Origin: Diphasiastrum complanatum
Lineage: Eukaryota; Streptophyta; Lycopodiopsida; Lycopodiales; Lycopodiaceae
Reading direction: 5' to 3'
Assembly: GCA_029204225.1 (NCBI GenBank)
Contig: CM055101.1
Location: 271,665 to 335,664, forward strand
Length of the DNA stretch: 64,000 bases
Part shown: in pieces, positions 43,254-54,199 of the stretch
Numbering within the stretch: the stretch's first letter is position 1
How the letters are laid out: every line of letters begins with the position of its first letter
Made by a program: the position numbers and the translations under genes
Notes under the pieces: model-generated
The model's input: the letters and a program-made list of their open reading frames with translations, nothing else
Told to the model about the DNA's origin: nothing
The model's database searches: none

Positions 43254-44498
43254 TGTTGTAAAGCTACCTTTACAAGCTTTACTTGCGGTGCCATCGGCGC
43301 CAGCTATGTCCCCGGCGCCAGCAGCACCACTGCTGCTCCCGGCGCCAACGGCGCCGGCGCCGCTCCCGGCGCCACTGTGACCAGAATCCAGCCGACGCCA
43401 AGTTCCTATGGCTGAAAATCTTTGATCGGTTCTAGCGAAGTCCAGAGAGCTCAGATCGATGTGCAATCACCTCACACGATCTAGGCATGATTAAAGGAAG
43501 CCTGGGGATCAATAAAATCTAGAGAGAGAAAATGACTTTCTAGAAAGAGAAAATCCTAGAGAGAGAAAAACGTGCTTTACCAGCTTGGGTAGAGTGCTTG
43601 GTATGAGGGGGGGTGCCGAATCACACCAATACTATAGGGGAGTGCGGGTTGCGACTCAGGGCGAGCTCCAACCAAGTCTCAGCCTCCCTTGCTGGAATGT
43701 TGTCATGGCTCTCGCCTTGGCATGCTAGCGCCCCGGAGACTAGGGTCGGTCACACACTTGAAATGTAACCTTCTCAGATTTATCAATAAAGTGGGATTTT
43801 CCTCAAACTGACTCTGATTACCTTCTGGGTTTCAGTGTTCGGTAAAAGCGCCAGTTGTAAGGCCGCTTTCAAAATTTTTAACTTGGCACATAGCTGAGGG
43901 TCGTATCCCGGGACGCCAGCGGTATGCCGTCGGGACCATTCGGTCCGTGGCGCCAGCGGTATGCTGTCGGGACCATTTGGTCCAAGAACTGGTTGTTTCC
44001 ATATCTGTCGCGGCTTGTGGTTCTGAGTGTTCCTTGCATGAACGTGAATGGGTTAAGCTCTTGGGGAACGGGCTCTAACCTGTCGGCTGAGTTGGATGGC
44101 TTGCTTTGGTGGATGTTACCTGTTTATGGCTGTCCAGTCTGGCGTGGCGCCAGGTTGGCTTCCAGCGCTCGTGACGAAGCTTTCAGTTGGTTAAGTCTGA
44201 TGTAAGTCAGACCGCTTGCTTGGAATGGATGTTACTCGTTTGTAACGAAGCTTCGAGTTGGTTAAGTTTGATGTATGTCGGGCGGCTTGCTTGGAGGGAA
44301 GTCACCCACGTCGGGACCCCCGATCTGGCATGGCGCCAGGTTGGATCTCAATGTTGGTTTTCGGAACTTCAAGTTGGTTAAGTCTGATCGTTGTTGGCGA
44401 GTTGGCTGCTTGTATGTCAAGTGGGTTTGGATGGCAAGAGTTGAAGGCTGGAAAGCTAAGTCGTGGTTCCCGGCTCCCTTTGGGATGCCTGCGCTACA
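43254..44498 (+). repeat. 3' LTR of non-coding element
   Basis: 1,245 bp. Identical in layout to the 5' LTR plus one 27-base insertion at about 43341-43367, made of additional GGCGCC-containing sequence. It is followed by GTCTA (44499-44503). Confidence 0.88.
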
Positions 44499-44503
44499 GT
44501 CTA

Positions 44504-44890
44504 TTCCTGCAACAACATTGTCATGACTCTTAAAAGAGTCAGTTTAGGGTGTGTCGTGATGATCATCACCCAGCTTAATTGGCTCCATCATGCTTGTCCA
44601 TTATAGGAATGGCTTTCCCTTGGGAATCCATGTGGATATTAGTCTAAGTTCTAGTAGTAACTATCAGTGACTTGAGAATGAAAATAGACTAACTCACTAA
44701 CTTCACTTCATTCCATTTCAAAGAAATATGCGAGAACAAATGCTCTTTATATAGCCTCATGTTCTAAATATAAAATAACCCTCTTAAGTTCCATAACCGC
44801 TTTTGACAAGGATCGGAATAACATATGGACTCTGGGCCAAAATAAAGTTTGACCATGGATCGATTTGATCTTCGACCTAGTATCAGAATA
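44504..44890 (-). repeat. Copia A LTR and gag remnant right of non-coding element
   Basis: 44504-44575 continues the disrupted gag end. It is joined by deletion to the gag start and LTR (44576-44890; TATATAAA on the minus strand near 44750). At about 44888 it passes directly into the gypsy A block. No functional gene. Confidence 0.6.
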
Positions 44891-45605
44891 CACTTATTTA
44901 TAGAATTATAACCATCTAATTGGTCTGATCTTGATGGATTATGGTTCTTACTATCTATTTTGTGCCAAGAAACATGAAAAACCAAACAATTTTGACCGAA
45001 ACATAGCCTAGAATCCTAAATCATTGGGAAGAACCAGCATGCATCATTGGAAATAGTTGGATTGGAGAAGCTAATCAGTTATGCTTTGCTGACTTCCAAT
45101 CCGAGTTGTATCTTTCTCTGCGAGATCTTTGTCGGACCGATGATTGTTTTGGTCGTATTTGGCAAGATGTCCTGGCAAGAAGCTCTATTTTGAGAGAAAA
45201 TCTAGGAAAGCAGGATTCCAAGAAATCTCGTGAAGAGAAGATACTTGATAATTATTTCATTAGAAATGGTTTTCTTTTTCGTAGAGGAAAAGTTTGTGCA
45301 CTAGATATCGTGGATATTAGGGCCCAAATCCTGCACGAGTGCCACAATTGCCCCAACGCGGGACACCCTGCCTGGTATACAGAGGACACTTGACCTTGTT
45401 AAGAGAAAATTCCCAAGTCAGAGAAGGGTCACGATGCTATTTGGGTAGTAGTTCATGGGCTAACCAAAATGGTGCAGTTGATTCCAACAAAAACTACTAT
45501 CAAAGCTTCTGAACTTGCTCAACTCTTCATTGAAAAGGTGTTCAGTTTGTATGGTTTGCTGAACGATATCGTTAATGAACAAGATTCCAAGTTCACTGTG
45601 ATTAG
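44890..45605 (+). pseudogene. Gypsy A integrase region (copy 4), short
   Basis: YLSLRDLCRTDDCFGRIWQD, ILHECHNCPNAGHPAWYTED with the shared frameshift near 45365-45395, then a deletion that joins it to SEKGHDAIWVVVHGLTK and GLLNDIVNEQDSKFTV. The frame then runs into unrelated sequence to a stop at 45732 (VWLGSTASSINTQEGHVNY), whose origin I do not recognise. Confidence 0.8.
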
Positions 45606-45734
45606 ACCATATGATGAAAATCAATGCCCTGTTTGGTTGGGTTCTACAGCTAGTTCAATTAATACACAAGAAGGCCATGTGAACTACATGCATGTATTAG
45701 TAGATTGGTGGGAACCTATTTTCAGAAAGTGACA

Positions 45735-46524
45735 ATCAATAGAATTGTAATACACAGATTGTTGGGAGAAAAAATGGAGATGCAATCATAATGACCCTAG
45801 TCGTTGGGAATATGTCTTCACAGTTCTATGGAGTTGGAGAGCAAGCAAAGAACCAAATGCCATTAATCAATTAAAGATTTCTCATATTGCAATTAATGCA
45901 TCAAAAGAAAATCTTTAAAAAAAAACTGAGATAAATTTGTGTTAGAAAGAATGTTTTGTTCTGACATAAAATCCAAATGGCATGTAGTCAATATTGGAGT
46001 AATTCTAGATCTTTCATTTTGCTTCAACACAATGTCTTTACTACTTGAGTGCATTCAAGCATAGTAAGATGTGCACAAATCTGAACGTGATATAAATTAG
46101 TTCGTTGTGATATATTAGGTGACCACAATTGGTTACCTAGGATAGAAATTTGTCTTCATATTAAAGGCTATATTTTGTGCTTTTATCACTTGATATTGTA
46201 CATCAAATGCATATATCGTACATCAAAATATGGATCTTTCGAAACTTTTCTCAACTTGTTTAACATAGGAAAGAATCGGCTATGTTGGGAAAGAATCGGA
46301 TTTTGTTATTTTACTTGTTTTTATTCCTTGCCTTTTGCTAAAGGAAAACCAATTGTTGTTTAAGTATCTGGAGAGTGATTATACCTCTATACAATGATGA
46401 TATGAACAATTGATGATCAATACACTTGAATGACTAAGGACTCAATGAGACATTGAAATACATCACACAATGCACATATTATAGTTTTCTCATGGATTCA
46501 GCCATGATTCTAGTGTATTACTTG
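45735..46524. other. AT-rich DNA, nothing recognised
   Basis: No coding motif, repeat partner or structural signal was found. It lies between gypsy A copy 4 and BPS1-like copy 3. Confidence 0.4.
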
Positions 46525-47010
46525 CAATATAGAATACATCAAGCAAACAAGCAACTTGTTGATATGAAACTTGAGGTAGAGGAGGAGCTTTGGTATTTTG
46601 GTAGCAAATATGCAAAGCAATTTGATCCTTGCGCAGTAATTTACCCCATGAAGAGCATAATTTCTTTTGTTTCAATGATTCTTCTGTTTGGACTCCTTCA
46701 CATGGATAGTTCTTACTCCGCTAAACTGATTGCGATTTGTTCGACGGGCGAATGGGCTAAATCTACGTCTAATTCACATCAAACGCTTATCGAACAAATT
46801 GGCTTGCGGTTTAGTGAGGAAACGAAAGAGAAAATCCTTCTAAGAGAATTTGGGAACATGCAAGCTCATGTGGATAATTTTTTGATTGAATTTCAGTCAT
46901 TAGGAGAACAGGTTCCGCGTTTGTTGGAATTGCGAATGTCAGATGTTACGGAGCTTCGGCAGAGCTTAAACAGTCTAAACAACCAACTCATTCGATACTC
47001 TCATAAATAA
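46525..47010 (+). pseudogene. BPS1-like gene copy 3, 3' half
   Basis: Begins at YRIHQANKQLVDMKLEVEEE, matching the residues after copy 1's internal stop, and stays open through PMKSIISFVSMILLFGLL and EWAKSTSNSHQTLIEQIGLR to ELRQSLNSLN. There the match ends, and about 8 unrelated residues follow. It lacks the first half and promoter and cannot encode the protein alone. The long open frame suggests the break is not old or that constraint was recent. Confidence 0.62.
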
Positions 47011-47014
47011 TCTC

Positions 47015-48750
47015 TATAATAAAAAAAACACTACCAGACATTATTAAAAAAATCTAAATGGTGTGTTAGATTCTCATTCTACATGCATATGTGTAGTATT
47101 CTTACTATGTCGTAAAAACTATAAGACTGTTAAGTCATCATCTGCTACCATAATCAGAAATGTATAGAATTAGTGCACAAATTACTTCAAAATTGATCCC
47201 ACTCATAACTTTGTATATACAAGTTTATGATCTTCATCAAATGATACAACAATGATATCGGCAAAGAACTGATCGTGATAGACATATTCAATGGGTTAAA
47301 AACATCATCTACGAACACTCATTCATATTAAGTCATCAACAAAATCCATAAAATAATCTATACATTATTTTGATCATTGTTAGATTCAATACCATACAAA
47401 ACATTTGTGTACTGAAAATAATTCTCATTTTTTTTTTCAAAAATTGTATGATTAGATATGCCATTAGTCCTCAATAATGCATGTCCAAGTTGGGGCTAAC
47501 TTCCCATTAGAGTGTCTAAAATATTAGGCTTAGATCAATCTTTTTTTTTTTCAACAAATTTGTTTTACACTATGAGACCGTAACACATCCAAACTCATGG
47601 ATCCATAAGCTATTCATAATGAGCTTATTTTGTAAGCAATCATATAATAAAGAAATTTGATGAGTATACTTAGTGGTAGAGTGAAAGTCGTCATTACGAG
47701 TTTGCTTGTTTATTTTGTTGTTGTGAAGATTATTAAAAGATGGGCAGATAATCGGAATTGGAAGATTATGTACTACATATAGGGCCCTGGGTGGCCCTAA
47801 ATGTTGCGTTATTAGCCACTCTCTCTCTCTCTTCATTGCCCTTCAGAAGTAGAAAGAAGACTCTCACTTGGGCTTCACTTGGTCTTAGAGTCTTCTTTAG
47901 AGTAAATATTTTGATTCCTCGCATTTCCAACCAATTCAGAGGACGCCATTAGCATTTTGCAGTAATTCTTGCACAAATATAGTCTTTTTAATCAAAACTA
48001 AGTCTTGTGAGTTTGGAAGTTCTTTTGTCGACTGCTCTCAACTTTGCGATTGTTGTATCAACTATATCTTCGAATTTCAGAGTCCGGATCATCCCAGTGG
48101 ACAAGACCCTCCATCTTCTTCAATAATCCACCAATTGGAATAGATTCTAAATGAGGCAAGACCAAATGCGCAACTCCTCTGCTAAAGTTACAAAGACTAT
48201 TGCCAGGCAAAAATAGCACAACTCGTTACTCATCCAAACACGCATGATCAAACATAAAACCTCAACTACCAAAAACCATTTGATAAACTCAGAGCACCAC
48301 ACACTACTCTCATCAACTTCCACCACAACACAACACCGAGCTTGATTCACTGCCCACAGATCTACAAAACCATCACAGACCAAGCACCTTTCAAAGCAGC
48401 TGATGGTTTTGTTGATCCTTGGCCAAAGAGGTGAAGGAAAAAACAATGAGAACTGAATAGTAAGCACACATTGAGCTGATAAGCTAATCGATATATGACT
48501 GAAACAACTGAACATGGAGACAAGACAATCAAATGAAGAGGCTACGCCTATGAGTTTCACTCGCGAAGGGTACATGAAGGGCACCCTTTAGCCTCACTAT
48601 TAGGCATGAAGGGAAGCAAATAATGGCATATTAAGCATCATATTTTTATGAAGGAAATTCACAAGTGGATAATAATGTTTGTGTATTGGAAGAGCGTTTG
48701 TGTTTTGGAGCAGTGACATAGATGTGACAAATTATGGTTTGGAGCAGCGA
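47015..48750. other. Region without recognisable genes
   Basis: AT-rich at first. 48147-48584 (minus) is a 145-codon ORF with hydrophobic, Cys-rich composition and no motif I know; its context gives no support. Several poly-T runs (47430, 47541) are present. I see no repeat partners in the window. Confidence 0.35.
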
Positions 48751-48755
48751 CATAG

Positions 48756-48756
<1 letters not shown>

Positions 48757-48801
<45 letters not shown>
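48757..48801. repeat. (GA)n microsatellite
   Basis: About 45 bases of GA dinucleotide. Shorter tracts are at 49537-49552 and 49990-50023. Confidence 0.9.
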
Positions 48802-48805
<4 letters not shown>

Positions 48806-49014
48806 GTTTTTTAGGGTTGTGAGAACATTCAGTAAGAGAATGTGGGCAGTGCTAGACAAAATGAGATTCTAGCATTTTCATTGGGCCACGTAGCCCTAGA
48901 CAAGAGTAAACTGTCATGTGCCGGTTCGCAACTTGTTGGGATATTTAGAATCGTTGCATTCAATGAGCATTAAATATGACATGAAAGGAGGAGGCGCTAG
49001 AAATCTCTAGAAAT

Positions 49015-49375
49015 CTCTGGCATCGTCATTGCCATTGTCATTGCCCTACCATCGTGGTTGCCATTGCCATCTTGTTGGCTTTGCTGCCATCATGTTGGCT
49101 TGTTAAAAATTGCATTTCCATCTCGCTGCCTTCGCTGCCATTGCCATCGTGTTGCCTTGCTAACATTTGACATTGCCATTGACATCTCGCTCCCTTTGCT
49201 GCCAGCAAAACGTGGTGCTGCTAGGGATACCTCTTTGATGCCCTCGCTTGTAGGGAATGCTTGCTGCCAGGGAAACATTCTGTGGATTTACTGCCAGGGA
49301 TACCTCTTTGCTACCTTCGCTGCCAGGGAAACATTTTACTACTACCTTTGCTGTCAGGGAAACATGGAGCTTGTT
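49015..49375. repeat. Degenerate minisatellite-like stretch
   Basis: The first part is built of irregular TTGCCATYG/TGTTGGC units, the second of repeats of TGCCAGGGAAACAT and TGCCAGGGATACCTCTTTGC (near 49210, 49267, 49290, 49330 and 49355). The 125-codon ORF across it is probably a by-product of the repeat. Confidence 0.6.
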
Positions 49376-49728
49376 GTAGTGTTGGAATCAGAAGTTGTTG
49401 GTCCTGTTGGAAGGGATAGAGCGATAGATCAGTGAATGTGCAGTATCCACAAGATCATTCACATCGCGTGCTTGAGTGCTGATATTTTAGAGTTTTTTGA
49501 ATGTTGAGATGAAAAATAGCAATAATGTGAGTTGAGAGAGAGAGAGAGAGTCTGGGCTCTTGCAAGAGAGGACACATGCGAGCCAGGAGAAGCAATGAAG
49601 GATCGAGCATGTGTGCGGAAGGGATAGGACGGAGGGAGACATTTAATGGTGAGCTTGCCGACAAAAGGGAATAAAGCAGCGCTAGCATTAGTTTTGGTGT
49701 TTGTTACATTTTTAGGCGGATCATTCTA

Positions 49729-49944
49729 GTGGCATATTGCTTTTCCTATCAACACTATGTTGTGGCTGTGGCTGTGGGCGCAGGCTGGATTGATAGCGTA
49801 CCTGCTGCTTGCACAGATTCACAATCAATCTTTCTGGTGGCATATTACTTTTCCTCTCAGTGCTATGCTGTGGCTGTGGCTGTGGGCGCAGGCTGGATTG
49901 ATAGCGCACCTGCTTTTGCACAGATTCACAATCAATCTGTCATC
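49729..49944. repeat. Two-unit 108-bp tandem repeat
   Basis: Two units of 108 bases, both with GGCTGTGGCTGTGGGCGCAG and ending CACAGATTCACAATCAATCT. Because 108 is divisible by three, ORFs run through both units on both strands. I do not count them as genes. Confidence 0.8.
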
Positions 49945-49986
49945 GCACTTTTTGATTGTCCCCAAAGTCTATCAAAGATAAGGTGA

Positions 49987-50027
<41 letters not shown>

Positions 50028-50328
50028 ATCGCTCTTTTTCACTCTATTTTGTTCAACATTTTGTTCTACATTGCAAAAGTGGCTCTTGTGAAGAATGATT
50101 CCAAGTAAGCGTATGCAAAAACTATCTCCAAAGTCTGACCATCTAGTGTGAAAACATGAAAGATCCACATGTATTGAGGACAATTATTTTGTGATGTACT
50201 TTTAGGTTAAGTAAGTTGCAAAACCTCATGGGTCGAAGTAGCTCAAATTTTAGCTCATATACTATGCATCTCAAGGGCCCAAATACCTGCCTATAGCTCT
50301 ACCATGTTACAAATCCAAAACTTTATTG

Positions 50329-51563
50329 AAAAATGCTACTTCTACAACCTCCAACAGAGTTTAAGTTTGCTTGTACCACTTTGACATTTATGATTCGACA
50401 ATCTTTTCCTAGTTTGAGCTTTTGAAATGGGTGTTCTAAATACATCACACTTCAATACATAGATAGTGCCAATAACAATTAGTGATAGGTATTGCCTAGC
50501 AACTTGAGGACATTATAAGGCCAAGGGTACGAACAAATTTATGGTGAGGGTTCTCTGACTCATCATGACACTATGGTCAATTTCTAGAAGACTTGTTGTT
50601 AGTGGCAATGAAAATAGTCATATTCGTTTTAAAATGCACGTCGTTCATTTATTTGATCATTTTTGGTGGGACTACAAATTCAAACAAAAAGTAGGCACCT
50701 TGAAAATGATTTTGTAACAACCAAAACATAGAAATCCCAAATACAGCTCCAAATCACCAAAACTAGCCAAACTTCTTTAACAATGTTGGCAACTAGACCC
50801 ACATCATCTTCTCGTATAAAACCCTTTTGGAGATTGGCAAGGTTTCTCAATTTAAATAGAACAACTCAAAATGGAGTTCAAATCACTTTTCATAGAGTAG
50901 CTTAGGTTTTCTAGCACCATAGAAAATGCTACAAAGCTATTACTAAGTGGAATCGTCGTTGGCATCTGCATTTCCCCTCTGCCAGTATCACATGTTTTTT
51001 TTATTAAATCAAATTCTCCACTTAGCAAGTGTCTGATGTCACAAAAGAAACACATGTATGACACCATTAATTTGCCATTTGTGGAGATTGTAATAAAATT
51101 GTATCTGCAACAATTGGTGTAGCGTGCTCTCGATCATTCCTTGCAGCCTGAAGAACAAACATTGTTAAGTCTCTACTTGTCTCCACATTATATGTTACAG
51201 TAAAAATGATTGTTTGCAACACTAAGGGTATCTAGATTGTGATACTGATGCATAACTAGAATAGCACTCAACATGCCGAAAGAAATTCAAAGATAGGTGT
51301 AGCTGCTAAAATGCAGGAATCTGAATCCTAATGAGTCGTTGGAGTTTTTGAATGATCAATTGGAAGCATTACAGAGAATAGAGATCTCAAAATTATGTAT
51401 TCAGTTGAAAATTATCAAAGTAGCCTAGAAATTGGAATCTTGCTCAACAATAGTGCTACGAGCTTGCACATAATTCTGAGATGAATTTGGGCTCAAATAT
51501 GGCTTCTTTGGTAGTAATGGATAATTTTTAGAAATTTTTTGGCAAAGACGGATCCTTATAGTG
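50329..51563 (-). mobile_element. CACTA-like element end (copy 2, inverted)
   Basis: Reverse complement of 1814-3050, ending TTATAGTG at 51563. The 71-codon ORF is kept here at 50852-51067 on the minus strand with two or so substitutions. The left edge lies in AT-rich DNA with no terminal repeat. Confidence 0.45.
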
Positions 51564-51584
51564 GGTTTCTTTCCTTGCCTATCC

Positions 51585-52170
51585 TCAACCCAAGATCTAA
51601 TCAATCTAGCATCAAGGAGATTAAGTTAGTTCATGCATAGATTCGTTCCCATGAGAGTGATAGCATAGTTCAGATTTCCTATGAATGGAAGATTCACATC
51701 TAACTCTACCATCCACTAACCCTAAGGATTAACACTACATCCATTAACACTAGATCCACAATGAAGATAGCTTACTCTTTCTATAGCTCCCTTTCTCTCT
51801 CAAAAAAAGTATAAAACATGCAATCCCAATAACAATCAGATCCAACAATTAGCAAAACACAATAAAAGCATGAGAGATGGAGGAAAAGTGATAGAGAGCA
51901 AGGACATTCATAAATCCATTTCACAAGAGAACCAATCTGCGAAATGAAGATATGTACATGTGTAGCAAACTCGAGTTGGTCTCTTTTTATAGTAGAGAGG
52001 AGGACCTTGGCCTCTATTGGTCCATTTCTGCTCCCTAACTATTCAAATTTAAAAAAGAGTGAGAACCATCCAGATTGGAGAGAAACCCAACTTTACTCAC
52101 TAATTTGACATTTAGGCCCTATGACATTAAAAGTCTCACAAAAAGACATAAAGTCCTTTGATTAACTTGT
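51585..52170 (-). repeat. Single arm of the foldback sequence
   Basis: Corresponds to the reverse complement of 1266-1794 plus the loop. Minus-strand CTATAAAAAG lies near 51990. Together with 50329-51563 it is a collinear inverted copy of 1230-3050. A shorter direct copy at 52735-52870 brackets the ORF at 52390-52731. Confidence 0.65.
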
Positions 52171-52389
52171 AACTATTCAAATAACTATGTGATCATCGGG
52201 TTGGACTTACACATGCAGAGTGCCAAATCCCTCTCACTTATTAACTAGGGTTAGGGTTGTCTTGGGATCCGCAAACCCTCCTATAGTATCTCCCACCAAA
52301 ACTGGTGGCGGTCCCATGACACCTACGAGATGCAGTTACTGTGGACTTTTATTTGCTTAACATCGAATGTTTATTAAATGATACTGCAC

Positions 52390-52731
52390 CTATTCTTCGG
52401 GTTCACGATGTGTTTTGGGTAACATGATAACCACATCATCTAGTGTATATCGGTTAAAATATTTGGGCATATCATGCCTGACTACATCTGCTTGTTCTTT
52501 GTCAAAAAAACTTGTCTTGGATCTTTGCTTAGCCTTCTTAGTAGGAATTGATTGTGGAGGTGATGACTTCTGAGAAGATAAACTCTTCTTCGAAGGTGAA
52601 GTCCTCCTAGATGATAATGTCTTGCTAGAACTATGACTTGTAGAATCATCCTTGACTTTTCCTTTGCCTTTATCCAGTAAGGGTGGCACATTCTTTGAAT
52701 TCTCGAGTTTCTCGAACTCATTGAGCATCAT
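52390..52731 (-). CDS. Ser/Lys-rich ORF of unknown function
   Basis: 113 codons: acidic start MMLNEFEKLENSKN, then a low-complexity Ser/Lys region (SRRTSPSKKSLSSQKSS) and a folded-looking end DMPKYFNRYTLDDVVIMLPK. It lies between two direct copies of the foldback-arm sequence, so it may be the coding scrap of the element to which that sequence belongs. I do not recognise the family. A gag-like or viral-movement-like origin cannot be excluded. Confidence 0.35.
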   Translation of the reverse strand: MMLNEFEKLENSKNVPPLLDKGKGKVKDDSTSHSSSKTLSSRRTSPSKKSLSSQKSSPPQSIPTKKAKQRSKTSFFDKEQADVVRHDMPKYFNRYTLDDVVIMLPKTHREPEE

Positions 52732-52871
52732 TTTTGTAGTTTAAAAAGAGTGGGAATCATCCAAAGTGGAGGGAAACCCAACTATATTCACTAACTTGAC
52801 ATTTAGGCTTTGCGACATTAAAAGTCTCGCAAAAAGGCATAAAGTTTTATTAACTTGTAACTATTCAAGCT

Positions 52872-53460
52872 GAGGATGAGGGTCTTGAGCTAGAGCCTAC
52901 ACTACATCATGGGTGACTAGGAGGAGGTTCTGCTAGACGTCACTAGTTGGCCTTTAGGTATCATGATTCAGCCCTATCTCCTCAGACTTTACTATGAACA
53001 ATTTAGGATTTCACTTTTAGGTTGTTTACACGTTGCAGATTTGTGATTTGCTTTTATGAAATTTGGATAATGGAATTATAGAAGTTGGAACTACATGCCA
53101 TTCATCGTTTATGTATGTACTACGATTTCAGACTTGTCACTGTATTCTAATTATGGTAACAAGCATTACTTCCCCTCGCATCAGACAAGCATTCAATGCA
53201 TTGAATAATGATCACTTAAATAAGAATAATGAGATTCTACTATATGAGCAAAACTTCATAAGTATAATCTTAAAAATAGCATAGAGAGAGTAAATCATTC
53301 ACATCAATAAAATGAGAATAGACTAACTCACTAACTTCACTTCAGTCGATTTCAAAGAAATATGCGAGAACAAATGCTCTTTATATAGTCTCGTAGATGT
53401 TCTAAATATGAAATAACCGTCTTAAGTTCCATAACCACTTCTTGGCATTGGCCCTTCAAT
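52872..53460 (-). repeat. BPS1-like upstream spacer and copia A LTR remnant (copy 4)
   Basis: 52872-53290 matches the spacer at 10161-10741, and 53290-53460 the LTR remnant with a TATATAAA-like element near 53380. There is no BPS1-like gene or promoter to its left. Confidence 0.55.
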
Positions 53461-53711
53461 AATCGCAAGCCTGAATCCATTGGTGAGTGAGCTAGTTTAC
53501 AATTGATCAGATTGTATTTGATAAGGGTATTGTGAAGATACCGTTGCTGAGTGATAAAGATCAGCCTTCTCTCTTCGTCTCTGTGGATTTGAATGCCCAA
53601 ACAGAATTGAGCTTCGTCTAGATCGGTCATGTCAAGTTTGGAAGACAACATCTGTTTAGCAAGCATCTTATCCACTTGGTCTCCCTCTGTACTAAGCTCT
53701 ATAGCACCCAA
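53352..53711 (-). pseudogene. Copia A reverse-transcriptase C-terminal fragment
   Basis: 119 codons with DQVDKMLAKQMLSSKLDMTD, EAQFCLGIQIHRDEERRLIF, TQQRYLHNTLIKYNLINCKL, and AHSPMDSGLRLLKG. This is the segment after YVDD in copia RT and the best-preserved copy here. It runs out into LTR sequence (SYLEHLRDYIKSICSR is translated LTR), confirming the RT-LTR fusion. Confidence 0.82.
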
Positions 53712-54190
53712 TTTGGTGTCCTTTAGCCAAAGTGATGATCATCTGAAGTTTTGCAGTTCTGTGAGTAAAATTGACAAAATTTGAAATTGTTCTGATTGCA
53801 TGCTAGTCATTTCCCTAATTTGTAGTACTCTGCTTGCATGGATTAGTTGCATGTTGATTATCAGAGTGATTCTGACACGCATGAGAGATTTACAATGGAT
53901 TTTAGTGGTCATACGCATGTGCTCTTACAGTTGGGTTACAAATTAGTATTAATGGATGACAAATTCCGTAAAACTGAAGTTTACGTAAAAAAAATTCCGT
54001 AATGACGTTTGTAACTGATGTAGTGTGCTTTGCATGCCAATTTGACATTGGGGTAGTCCATTGACTATAGGCACGCTTGAGCCCGAGGCTCGAATTATCG
54101 TATCGCAGTCAAAGGCATCAAAGGTTTGCATGGAACTTTGCATTTGGCTTTGAAATCGTCAAACTGATCCTCAATAAATACTGTATCACT
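53712..54190 (-). other. Non-coding repeat between copia A integrase and RT
   Basis: Shared with 13266-13620, 3480-3795 and 22480-22830. It occupies the place where the integrase C-terminus and RT start should be. It is probably an old insertion or replacement within copia A. Confidence 0.5.
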
Positions 54191-54199
54191 ACTGAGTAA

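Larger units (their letters stand above)
39446..44498 (+). mobile_element. Complete non-coding LTR retrotransposon (LARD-like)
   Basis: All structural landmarks are present: 5' LTR 39446-40663, primer site 40666-40677, polypurine tract 43240-43253, 3' LTR 43254-44498 and a 5-base target duplication. Total length is 5,053 bp, with a 2.6-kb internal region. I find no gag, protease, integrase or reverse transcriptase motif in any frame of the internal region, so it would depend on proteins from another element. By eye the LTRs differ by fewer than a dozen substitutions and one 27-base indel, so it is the youngest insertion here. It lies inside a copia A/coiled-coil remnant. The TGG-rich polypurine tract and long LTRs suggest a gypsy-type helper, by inference only. 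Confidence 0.88.

Noticed and set aside
48147-48584. 145-codon minus ORF
   Set aside because: Hydrophobic and Cys-rich with no motif, no repeat partner and no promoter or splice context that supports it. Kept only as a note on the region.
49058-49435. 125-codon ORF
   Set aside because: It spans the minisatellite-like stretch, and its amino-acid pattern follows the nucleotide repeats.
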